Shown here: piece after piece, positions 37,556 through 49,900 of the stretch
Layout of the letters: each line of letters begins with the position of its first letter
Numbering within the stretch: position 1 is the first letter of the stretch
Made by a program: the position numbers and the translations under genes
The notes under the pieces: model-generated
Databases searched by the model: none
The model's input: only the letters and a program-made list of their open reading frames with translations
Told to the model about the DNA's origin: nothing
Origin: Silurus meridionalis
Taxonomy: Eukaryota > Chordata > Actinopteri > Siluriformes > Siluridae
Length of the DNA stretch: 64,000 nucleotides
Assembly (NCBI RefSeq): GCF_014805685.1
Contig: NC_060886.1
Span: 16,583,608 to 16,647,607 of the forward strand
Reading direction: 5' to 3'

Positions 37556-37579
37556 ACTACGATTCCCACAATGCATTGC
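37556..37579 (+). promoter_or_regulatory. ZNF143/Staf-type site (SBS)
   Basis: ACTACGATTCCCACAATGCA followed by TTGC matches the long ACTACAATTCCCAGnATGC motif of ZNF143 at nearly every position. Such sites mark vertebrate promoters, often bidirectional ones. It lies about 0.5 kb upstream of the fbxl3 leader exon. Confidence 0.65.
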
Positions 37580-37639
37580 AAAACGCCCGGGAGCGCGCAT
37601 GAGCTGAAAGTTGGTTCCTTCTTATAGACAGTTCAGATG

Positions 37640-39095
37640 GAGGGCATTTTTTGGTTAATGCTCTGTACATAAACATGGCTTAGAATCATTATAGTGTTTA
37701 AGATTCAGTTATTAACTACATTTTTATAATGGCGTGCATGATTTAACCTTTATAAAAAAATATTTAAACTGTACAGTGTGATACTGAAGATCAGTGACAC
37801 TCATTTCTGTACCTTTATTATATATAGGTCAATTTAGAAGATGCACAAACATATAAGTAGTGAGACCGTTACTATTTCCCAACTACCCTGGCTTTATGGG
37901 GCCTGCAGTATAAAATGTGGACTTGTAATGTTTTAGAGCATGGGAAAGGAACAATATACTACCAGCTAATAATACCATGTGGTGCAGCAAAGTGGTCTCA
38001 CAGCTACAGGGTTCCCAGTTCAGTCCTGAGTTCTGGTTTCTGTCAGCGTGGAGTTCCAAAGGTTCATCTTATGTCTATGTGGGTTTCCTCACACCTCTCC
38101 AAATCATGACAGTAGGTGAAGGCAAAAAATGCCCTAAAGCCCAGTTCTCCTGGAAAATGGTTTCAATCCAACTCTCACCCGAGGAGAATAAAGTGCTTCC
38201 TGAAAATAAATGAATGATACGAATGTCCTGAGGCTCAATAGAGCTGCACATGAGACATACAAGTTCAAAGGGGTAATTGTGAATATCTTTTTATATAATG
38301 GAGGCATTTTGTACATATAGCAGTAAATACAAACAAAACTGAAAAACCCAAATAAGTCATAATACTAAAAGGTGGTAGAAGTTTGCCATCTTTTGCTGAA
38401 ACAACAGAGAAGCAGGTTGTAAAGCAATATTATTACATTTTTCAGGGTAAAAAAAAATGCACTTCACTGGTAAAACACACATCTGGATGATATAGCATGA
38501 TTATCCATTTGTGTAGATCATGCTATTAGTTTAAGATATTCTGGATACTAATCAAATTTTTCGCTGATTACTACTACACTACAAAATGTTGCAGAACATG
38601 TAAATGCTACAGTTAATTCTTTGAGTAGAAAAAAAGAAAACACGACACATTTGTAATGTACCTTGCAGAACAGAGATCTGGTTTATTACACCCAACTCTA
38701 TCCACCACAGACAATACAGAGCAGATTTACAGGTAGCATTATTTTCTCTTATACAGCAGCTGTTTATCACACTTCCACACACTCTCACACTTCCAAACAG
38801 TTCACAATGTCAATTTTTTTTTTTTTTAGGTGTGTAGACTGGCCCCATCCCAAAGATTTCTGTGTTCTAGTTTTTACAATACAAGATAGAACATACTCAC
38901 CTTTTATGGTTTTAAAAAGACAGAAAATGTTTTTTGTACCACATTGTATCATTGAGGAGTTGAAAAGGTTCCTTTTGACCCCCCCCACACATGACAGATG
39001 AAGGCCCATCAAAGTTTTCTGAGCACAAAGAAGATGCTATATTTGCCAGGTGAAAACACAGCAGCGTGTATCACTGTATAAAAATGTACAGTTGC
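37640..39095. other. Intergenic between fbxl3 and mycbp2
   Basis: No gene seen. About 37,975-38,170 resembles a degraded tRNA-derived SINE found widely in fishes: TGGTGCAGCAAAGTGG as A-box-like part, then a B-box-like GGGTTCCCAGTTCAGTCC, then GTGGAGTT and GTGGGTTTCC words. I cannot name the family with certainty. Confidence 0.45.
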
Positions 39096-39101
39096 TTTAT
39101 T
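39096..39101 (-). promoter_or_regulatory. Candidate poly(A) signal of mycbp2
   Basis: The minus strand reads GTCAATAAAGCAACTG, about 585 bases beyond the mycbp2 stop codon. No gene intervenes. Confidence 0.5.
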
Positions 39102-39683
39102 GACATACATTCCATGTTTACAGCTGCAAGAATAGGAGGCACACCCAGTATTGCACTTCATTAAAATTTCTGGCTCAAAACAAAACCCAGAATATCAAAC
39201 AAAAGTGAAGTGTAGAGTAGCAACATCTAAATACACCTATTTTGGATATTATCATTATATACAAGATTAGATAAATCGTACACTATTTTCCTGCCATCAT
39301 AACATTCTTGACTGTCCATGTATATAATCTGAACTGAAGTCTTTTCTGCTAAGCCATAGTGCACTCAACAGAGGAGAATACTGTACAGGATTAGGAAAAG
39401 AGTCAGATTCCATATTGGTACACTTCAGTGATCAGGTGGTGAGCAACGTTTAAGGGAGCCGAGGGTTACAACGGCTGCATGCAGACACGTCACGAGTTTT
39501 TTTTTCCTCATTAGTTTTTCTGGGTTCTTCAGGCTCTGTTGAGAAAGAGACAGAACCTAGATGCACAGTGCTGCACCACTGCTTCCTCAGATCCAGACAT
39601 TCCTCTCAGAGTGGGCTGAAGCAGGATTCTGCAGTTGCAGGTAAAAGAGGGACTTGGACAGTAACATAATGGGACCCAGAAGT

Positions 39684-40878
39684 TTAGAAGGTATGAGCAT
39701 TTCTGCACACACCACAGCCCAGTGCAAACTCCTCTCCAGTTGGAGGATGCACAACATGTAGGGGGCACTCACTCCCCTCGAGCTGTTTACCCTTGGGACC
39801 TGCCAAAGACACAGATATTTCATGACTCAAAATGTAATAAAATGAAATGGTGAACATTTCAGTAGGAATTTAAATTTACCAGCAGGACAATGAGGCAGCT
39901 CTTCTTTAGGGATACTGGTCATTCTCTGAAAGTCATCATGACAAGCATTGCAGAAGTGTGTGGTCCCGAAGCAGAAAAACACAGCGACAGAACAGCAGTA
40001 ACGGCATTTGTACTCAAGAAAGTCTGTTCCATGTTTGGAGCACATCTGCAAAAGTTAAAAGAAAATTAAGAAATATGTTTCTTTCACAGCTGCTATTTGC
40101 CCTCCCTGAAAAAAGAAAAATGCATGGGTGTGGCCAGTATAATGTAATTCAGTTTTCCAAAAAATTTGGTTAATCACATTTATTTAAGAGCGTTAGACAG
40201 CTTTATTCCTTTAATAAATGACATCATTCATAAACGGCATTTGGAATTTATTCTGATTATCTTTGTGTAATATTAAAATGACCTTGATCTGAATTATTCA
40301 AGTGTAACAAATATGAAAAATAAAATATTTTTCACTGCACTGTACACACACTATAATATAAATATACACAGATCAGGCATAACATAATGAGCCGTGAAGT
40401 GAAGAACACCTAATTATCTATTCATCATAGCACATATTAGTAGGTGAGATGTAAGCATGTGAACATTTTGTCCTGAAATTGTGTTAGAAGCAGGAAAAGT
40501 GATTTTTGGGAGTTTGACCAGAGCCAAATTGTGATGGCTGGATGACTGGGTCAGAGCATCTCCAAAACTGCAGCTCTTGTGGGCTGTTCCCAAACTGCAA
40601 TAGTCAGTATCTATCAAAAGTGGTCCAAGAAAGGAACAGTGGTGAACCGGTGACAGGGTCATGAGTGGCCAAGGCTCATTGATGCACATGGGGAGCAAAG
40701 ACTGGCTCATTTGGTCTGATCTAACAGATGAGCTGCTGTAGCTCAAATTACCGAAGAAGTTAATGCTGTTAATGCTCGACAGGTCAGGACTGTTTTGCCA
40801 GCAAAAGGAAGACCAACACAATTATAGCCAGGTGGTCACAATGTTCTGCCTGATCAGTCACCATAAAGTTAGGCATGC

Positions 40879-40932
<54 letters not shown>

Positions 40933-43900
40933 AATATATAATTATATGAAAATTTTCACAACACATTATTCTTTTTTTTTTTTTTTTACTTGCCTGTGCC
41001 CTGGACACATCTGAGCATGCACCACAGATAAGCTCACTGGGGTCATAGTCATCCCCCTGTCCTGCCTCTGCATCACAGCGGGCCTCTCCACCAAAATAAG
41101 CCTGCAAAAAAAAAAATAATTATAATAATAAAATCTCAAAATTAACAGGTCACATTTTGAGCCAATCATGGTGGTTTTCCACACTAAAAAATAATAACTT
41201 GAACAGATGCCATTCTGATATTAAATTTAATTTCAGCACACCTGGCCTTACTAAAATACAACAATCCGTTTTGCTGCATCTCACACCTGTTTTGGCTCAC
41301 AAAATTATTCTGCTTTCTAATACAAAAAATAAGGTATAAGGTATATAAGAAGATACTTCATTATACTTTTTCAACGTCTGCAAACTGCATTTTGTTAGCG
41401 AGTTAAATATCCGTTCGTTGACTACAATGAAACATCAAAAAAAAGATTTTCATTAAAACATTCCCTTTAGAGTGTAAACAACAAAGCAGATCTTATGAAG
41501 CCAACCTTTTTGCACTTGTAGCAAACATAGTAAGCATATCTATTCATAGCGAATGCAGCAGGGTCGTTGTAAAAGCGCGCCCCGGGCATGGTGATAGCCT
41601 CGCTCTTGTGCAGCCCTTCATATTCCAGTCTCATTAACGCTTTTCTTCTCACATCTTCATAGAGCTCTTTAATTGGATCCAGCAGATCTTTGATCACAGA
41701 ATGGTTAATTTTGTTCTGAGAAAAGAAAACAAGCCATGACATCAACCATACGTTTTGCGAATGAATAATTTAGAGAATTCGCTCTCGTGCGGTCCATGGC
41801 ACTCAGCTTGATTTGATTACATACCTTACAGATGGGACAGGACATAAAGCCAAAAGTTATCCTGGGCCCCAGCCAGCGGTTTTCCAGGACTCTGCGTGTA
41901 CACTGAAGATGGAACACATGGCTGCAATCCAGCTGAGAATAAGAAAGAGAAGGAGAGACAGATGATACCTAGTGTCCACTTTTTAATACAGAGACTGAAC
42001 TAAGACCTTGTCCTGTAAATACCTGGATGGCAGGAGCTGCAGACAGAGCCTCAGTGAAACAGATCATGCACATGTCATCAGCGTCCTGTTTCAGACAGCC
42101 AGTGCTCTTGTCACAGCCATGCAGGCAGGGCAAACACAGTTCCTCGTTCTTTACTCCGCCACAAGGGTGACCACACACATGAGTCTTACTGCAAGCCAGC
42201 TTTGCATACTCCTACACATACAAACAGAGAAGAATGGTGGTCATGCATTTGACAGAAACATTAGCACACCAAAGTGAATTCATTATATTGTGAGAGAGTG
42301 CTGGGATTCTTACCTGACAGTCTGGGTCTGAGCACACGCTCCCCACTGCAGACAACTCGGTGCCATTCCTGGTGCCACAGAAGCGGCAGGCATCTGAACT
42401 GCTTGAAGAAGGTTTACCTAAAAGATAAAACATTTTCAACAATGGCCACAAGAATGGACCAAAGGAAAATTTTCATTGCCATGTAACAAGAGGATACCTG
42501 TGTGCTCTCTGAACTCCACCATAGCCTTCATGGTCTTCGAGTCAGCCAGTGCCATAAGCCAGAAGAGTTTGGTTCTTCCACAGCCTTCATGGAGGTCAAC
42601 CTTAATGGCTTCCTCTTCTTCCTTAAACACCTGCAAACAAGTCAAGCATTGTCTTAAAAGTGCCAAGTGCCATGGAAGCTATTACGAAGTACAACTGCAA
42701 TAAAATATGAACAAATAACCACTGATGTAAGTGGCAAGTCTTTCCTATCAAACGAAGGTAATATAATGAATATCTAATACAACTGTAAATACTTGAATGA
42801 TTAAGAGACAACATTGCTTCATGTTTCTAGTTTATTAAGTATCTACACATAAATTGTGTAGAAAACTTTCCCTAATTTTGCTGCAAAAAACAAGTGACTA
42901 ACTTCACAATTTACTTACATAAATAGTTGTTTTTACTGTGACGTATATATAATACATTTACCTTGAAGAAAAAACATACTTCTAAATCTATGGAAGCACG
43001 ATATTGAGCATTTAAAACATCAGATTCAAATATAAGAAAATGATTAAAAAAAACAACAATTTAAACACAAAAAAACAATTATGGCCAGTGGGGAAACATC
43101 TGGATTTTCCAGGAAGAAAGTTACATTGTATTCAAACAGTGATATTATGCACTCAGTGTTTAATACATGCCCAGTGTAACTATTTAGGTAACAAGATAAT
43201 GTTGATATAATTTAGCCTTTGGATGATGTTCACTTGCTGGCAAAAAGTTTCTTTACAACAATATCAGTTTGTATCTTGCAATTGACTTTATTATATGCAT
43301 CTGCAATTCAAAAATACAAAAGTGGCTTTCAGAGTATAATTTCTGTGATAGTGTCATTTTCCTATTAAATCCCAAGTGCTTTACTGTTGGCCTAATACAC
43401 ATAAAAGTTGTATTTTTGAAAACAGGTTCTTTGGGAATAGTGTTTAGTTCTAAACCATTGGTGAAACATTTACTAATACATTATTTAATAAAAAAAAAAA
43501 AAAACTTTTGAATGTGAGATATAATCGGTCTATAATTCAAATTTGTCATTTTCTAATCTCTGTAATAGAGAAGTCAAGACTCTGTAGGTCATAAACAAAT
43601 ATAACGATGTATTGTCAGAAATGTCATCTCAGAATACACGACTTATCAGACTGAATGTACTCCCCAGCATTATTTTTGCTTGTCAAATCGGGATTTTGCT
43701 GCTTACTATTTGAGACTCAGAGCAATGCATTTCTAGCCAAACTTGTTATGACTAATATGAAGAATAAACTAGCAATACTAGCAATAAACGCAAAACTAAT
43801 TTAGCAGTTAACCTGACTGCAGGTGTATTTTACCTTTTCTTAAAATGTTTCAGGATTTAAAATGAAGATAATCCACATTCTTTTACTTAATTAAATTACG

Positions 43901-46900
43901 AAGAGGACTATAAAAAAAAAAGACTGATTAATCAGTTGTCTTCTGCATGAAATCCTATACAATTGGTCTTAATTAGAAACAATTTTGTAGATTTAAAGCT
44001 TCTTATTTTTCTCCTTAGTTTATGTAAACGATAGTCTACCTGTCTCTGGTGAGAGCGGGTACGGCGATGCAGATGAAGGAACCGATCACAGTCAGTGCAC
44101 AGGTTTCCACACACATTACAAAGGATGATAGCTGCAGTCTCACCATCGTCATGGTTGTCACACATAGGCTGTGGGGAAAAAAAGGAAATGCGAAACTATA
44201 TCAGTAAGAAGGATGTTTTTTTTTCTTTTCTTTAAATCTTTATTGCATCTAAGCATGTTGGTTAAAAAACAAACAAACAAACAAACAAACAAAAAAAAAC
44301 CGATATGCTTTACCATCTGTTTCTGCTGGCCATCTTTGCCCATCCAACGACCTGAGGAGAGCCGGTCCACATGGTCTTGATCCAGCACACACAGAGAGGC
44401 AAGAGCCAGCCAGAGCTGTGCCGAAACAAGTATATTTGATATTTACTGCTTTGCTCTATTATATAAAATAAGCACATAGTAGTACAATAGTAACCTATTG
44501 TTTTGGAAATGTTTTCCAGAGTGCTTCTTTAAGCTCAAGCATGATGACTCAGTGACCTGGTTTGTGATGTAGTGACTTAGATGACCTGTTTTCGCTGAAT
44601 AATGAAAGGCTTAGTCATACCCGTGTGGTTGCAATGCAGCGCACTGGTGAGCGGTGCTCCTCCTCCATCTTAGTGAGAGCTATAATGGTCTCAGCAATGG
44701 CGTTCTTAGTTACTCTGGACCAAGCATCTGAGAGGTGACCCTAGGGAGGATAAGGTGTGATTAATCAGCACACAGAAACCAATACACAGACTGGAATTGA
44801 GACAAAACTATTTTACGGAGTTCTTACAGCAGCCATGTCTTTAACCAGTTTAATGATAATTTCAGAAATCTGAGGTGGTGTTGAACCCTTCATCCACCAG
44901 TGACTCTCACCACGCCGGATGTAGCTACTCACAAACAGAAAAAAAAAGGTACATGTAACTTACTAATGCATGAATCATGCATGCATGAATTTTTTTTATT
45001 TTAATTTGTTTAGGTTTACCAGTTCAAGCTCACCTTGAGTTAAAAATCATGGGCAACGTAACTGTTGTGACTCCTTTGGCTGCTGCCATGCCTGCTATGC
45101 CTGCAATGGTGGTGCCCTTGGCCTTGAGCTGTACTGTAAGGGCTTTAGCAATGCATCCTAGGAACATGTCCAGAATCCCCAGCTTGTTCCAGTCACCCTT
45201 CTCTGTTGAGTGGATGATGTCACTTATATCTGCTGGTGGCAAAGACTTCACACCGATTACACTGGCCAAGCGCACAGGAGTCACCTCAGGAAGGACACGT
45301 CTGAGCAGTGAAGTCACCTGGGTGATCAGAGGCAACGATTAGTCCGGAGGCAAGCCACACTATACTTCAAAGCTTTGATGGAAAAACACAAAAGCATATA
45401 CTACACACTGCTCACACACACACTCACACACACACACACACCTGTCTTTGGACACGTGGTGAGGCAGTATGGAGTAGGGAGAACAGATCCTGTAGCAGGG
45501 TGAGTTGCTGGGCCAAGTACTGTCTGCCTACATTGGAGCCACTCAAGGCTAGGACCATCGAGAGCAATTCAAAACAGTAGGCATCTGAGGATGCGTCATC
45601 GTCGCTGGGCTGCGAATTGGCATTCTCCTTACTAGAGATAGCATGCTCCCATTCCTCACGAACACGTGTAGCCTCCATGCGTATCGCCTGTACAATGTGT
45701 GCACATACCTAAGGGCAACGGAAAATGGAGAGGAAAAAAAAAAAATAAAAAATTGAATAAAGACAATTTCACAAAAGATGCCATTGTGGAATGTATCTAA
45801 CACCAACCAACCAATTGTACCAGTGTGATGCGTTACAAACATGAGGCATTTATTTCATTAGATTGCATAAGATTGCTCTCTGGGTTTGTAAAATAAAATG
45901 CAGAAATCCATTTCGCAGATGAATTTAAGCATGCATTACCACTGTATGCAATCAAAAAATTCTGATTAGTCCAACCAGAATTTATTCTTGCGCTAAGCTG
46001 CAGGAAGACTTTATACAAATATTGGGGTGATTGGTTTTCTAACAAAAAAAATTGTCAATATCCTGTTTGTGTACCTTGAGTACACCGTATAGAAAATTGT
46101 ATACAGCTGGAAAGCAAAAATAAGCAGTATAAAAATGAAGCAGTGAACAACATACAACAACATAACATACCTGTTTCTGCAAATTGGTGAGCTTGCTCCT
46201 ACTGAATATGATCCCAACCATGTGCTCCTTTAAATCAGCATCAGATGGAGCCTATGGGTGGAATTGAAAATCGTTAACAAATGCAATCTTTGTGTTTCAT
46301 TAACTAAATCTTATGCCTACTGTGTATGATCATGGCAAACTTTGATGCTTACCTTGTCTTCACCCTCTGGAGATGACAGCAGGTTCTTCTCTTCCTGCTC
46401 TGGAGTAGGCTCTGCATCCCCACAAATGAGCTTTCCAAACACCTACACATCATCATCATCATCCATGGTATTAAATCACAGCTCCATTTTAAAATGCAGA
46501 TTGTTTTGACACATTCATGTAGCCACACAATATTATCTCAACACAATCTCACTAACCTGTGAGGTGATGAGACGGAATACACGCAGAGTTTCTGCTTCAC
46601 AGTTCTTCTGCTGAGCCACACTAGCTGAGATTTGACCTGCTATCTTGATCGTCTCACCATCCTTCCAGCCAAGCACCTTAACCTGCCTCACCCTCAGTGT
46701 GTTCTCTGGACCCTTCATCTCAATCTTGATCACATGGTGGTCCCCACCAGGTAGCTCGCTGGTCACCCAGCCCATGTGCCTTGAGTCCAGGTCAATCTGG
46801 CAGAACAAAGATAACAATAAATAAAAAAAAACTTCAAATCAAATATCAAATATCAATCTGACAGTCATATGAAGCTCTGCTGTCAGTAACAATACGAGGC

Positions 46901-49900
46901 AATTGCCATGGTTAACTTTTCAGTCACGGTATTAGATATATAGTCCATGACCTTGGAGGAAGTCATTTAAAAGATTTCTTTCTGTTAAGATTTTTGCACA
47001 AATATTACCAAGGTTTCTGAAGTGCGGGACAATTTCAGATTTACCTGTTTGATTCTGCAGAGGTCTTCCACTGCCCTTCCACAGAGAACTGTAATTGACG
47101 TGACTTTGTTCTAAAATATATGAAAAAATATATAAATTTTAACTGAAAAAGGAATTATCTATATATAATAACTATCAATGCTATACAGTCCCAACTTACT
47201 CCAATGTCACGGGAGTTGTCCACATGCACGGAAACATAAGTAGCATTGATCCCTTTCACACAGCTAAGAGTGATGCTCTTTGTCTTGTTCTTGTCTTCAT
47301 CCCCTGATTCCCAGAATGTCTCTGTAGAACCATCTGTCAGGCTGCCGATCATGGCTGGTCGGCTGGATGTTTTTATATCCATCACACTGGTCAAGTCCTT
47401 CAAACAGGTTACCACACACAGCTCCTGCATCAAGGGAAATATGTTACTAAATGTAAACAGTGTTAGATTTATTACTGGATTATTATCAGATTTATCATTG
47501 TGTTGACAATGTAAAAATTTCATATATTATATAATACAGAGAAAACCCTGACGGTATTACGTCGTGTATGACAATAAATACACTTCTACAGAAATGCCTA
47601 AAGCAGAACTTCAAGAAATTCAAGAGCCTGAATGTGCATGAATATTACTGAAAACAATAAAAATAATGTTTTATTACTACCTGACTGATGGCTTCATATC
47701 CAGACTGCACGCTGATGTTAAAGCTCTCTTCGCTGTCTCCATCATCCGACTTGGACAGAATGTTGTTGATGTGATGAAACACATTACTCTGGTGCAGAAA
47801 CTGGTGGTCTGACTGTTTAAATTTAAGACTCCAGCACCTACATGAAGTTTCAGAATTTTAGACACGGATAACAGATCGCTGCCTGTGTAACAGTATATTG
47901 CGGTGACTCATTTACCTGAGAGCCATTTGTTGAAGGGAACTTCCCCCAGGTAGAGACATCATCAGGTCAGAGATAGTCTGGAGAAGTCTGTGGAAGGTGT
48001 GGGGGAGAGGGTGAGCTGCCTCTCCGGCGATGACAATGTCAGAGAGAGGATGTTCACACACGCCCAAATCTTTCTCCTGCTGTGAAACAAAACAGGTGGC
48101 ATTCATACAGTAGTCAAATTTTATTCTCAACTGGAAAAACCAAAGTGCAAGTGAATTGCATGGAGTTAAGAAAATTTGTGCGGTGCAGCCTGACCTCCAC
48201 AGTGTCTTTATTGGCTTTGCTTTCATCCTCTTCCTCCTCCTCAGGCTCACATGGAGATGGAGTTAAAGAAGCCACAAAATGCCAGAGGATATCATGTAAA
48301 GAGGTGGTTTGAATCACGTTGCATAGCAGCCAGTTGAATGCCTAATGAGGAAACACTTTGATATGAATTCTATTTAATTCCATATACTGTTAACGTTACA
48401 TCATCTGTTAAAAACATAATAAAATCATGCCAGATCATAATTCATCTTTGGGCTTGAGTACTATAAAAGAGTGAGTGCTATATTAAAACCACTTAGATGT
48501 TTGACCTTATTAAATATGAAAAAAGATCTGATATGATTTATCTTGATTTAGAAGCCTGCTATTTTAACAGGAGAGTGCAGACTTTCTTTATTCACCGTAT
48601 ATTTTAGCTACATATCCAACTAATTATGGCTAACCTCCATAGCAAACACTCTGCAAGCTGATTTGCGCAGAGCATGCCTCATGGCCACCTCAAGACCTTC
48701 TAAATCATGGTGCTGTATGACAAAGGCCAGGACAGGCCACTGGAAATTCCTTTCCCCTTTGCTTAAGGAGCCATGTGCTGAGATCAGCCGTGATAGTTCG
48801 GGAGAAGGGTGTCTCAGGAGAGAGGAGCCCACTTCTATAAAAAAACAAAACTACATGTAACATCTTTCGCATCAAGATTGAATATAGAATTGATTGAAAG
48901 ACAGAATGCAGAGATCTGTAAATGTATTGAAACAAAAAAGGTGATTATAGATTATATCTAGAACTCTAGAAAACTTTAACAAAACACCTAATGACATTGG
49001 AATAAACAGTAAGAGTACCTGCATCCCCGCTGTGTACCCTCCGCCTGGGCACTGCCTTCACTCGGGCTGGAGAAGACGAATGTTGTTTGTCATACTCAGA
49101 AGCGACCACGGAGTAAGAGCGTTGGAATACGGTCCGTTTGGCTGTGTCACTGTCTGTGATGGGGCTTGTCTCCAGGCTACCAAAATATCACATCCATGAT
49201 TTAAACATCTTTCCTCTCTGCTAACAGTTCTGCTAATATACTGGCAGAATTTTAGATAAGCAGTAGTGAAAAAGAAAGGTGCCGTTACCTAGGGGGCATG
49301 GACTTCATGTTACTTTCCGGTTCCTCAAAGACATTAGGACAAGCATCAGGCGTGACAGAGATATAAGGAGCTGGGACTGATGTCGATCTCAGGTAGCGCA
49401 TCTCATCCTGGAACAGGTTTTCATCCTGATAGCCTCCATAATTCTCTGTGTGTTGACTGAAACAGAGGCATGTTAGATGTTATAATACATCTGTGGAGCG
49501 ACTTTGACATTATCAAAGTTGTTTTTAAGTATATTAAATGTAAGGGGCACAGAAAGAAAAAAAAATCTGAATCTATTTGATTTACCGAGCCAGGGTCTGT
49601 AGATAGAGGCAGCCAATTTTATTTGGCAGCTCTTCAGAAACTCCCTCCTTCAGGCTAGGTAGGTGTGTGTGGAAGGGTTTCGGTGGGTGATGGCATAGCA
49701 GGTTTGGCTCGGCAGCACTGCTCAGGGATAACAGGAACAGGGCATTGGCACGGATCACCTGGTGTGCCTCCATAGTGGGAAGCGCTCGAGGAGTTTTCAC
49801 TTGCAAAGGCTTCTTCCTGGACTGCTTCACCTGATTCATACAAAAAAAACACACAACAAGGTAATTGTTTTATTGATAGCAATTAAAAACAAGAAAACAA

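Larger units (their letters stand above)
39684..42211 (-). other. mycbp2: mycbp2 RING and tandem-cysteine catalytic module
   Basis: The last six exons. The RING finger starts [14 protein letters not shown] (exon 42,023-42,211) and continues [11 protein letters not shown] to SCPICK (41,825-41,932). The tandem-cysteine domain follows. Both cysteines that relay ubiquitin in human MYCBP2 (C4520 and C4572) are conserved: [11 protein letters not shown] at 41,075-41,077 and [10 protein letters not shown] at 39,971-39,973. The neighbouring FGTTHF and CHDDF, known to shape the threonine-selective site, are unchanged. The human enzyme esterifies ubiquitin to threonine. Confidence 0.95.

Noticed and set aside
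40414..40821. 135-codon minus-strand frame
   Set aside because: It is antisense to the MITE at 40,367-40,862, which has a recognisable sibling at 33,612.
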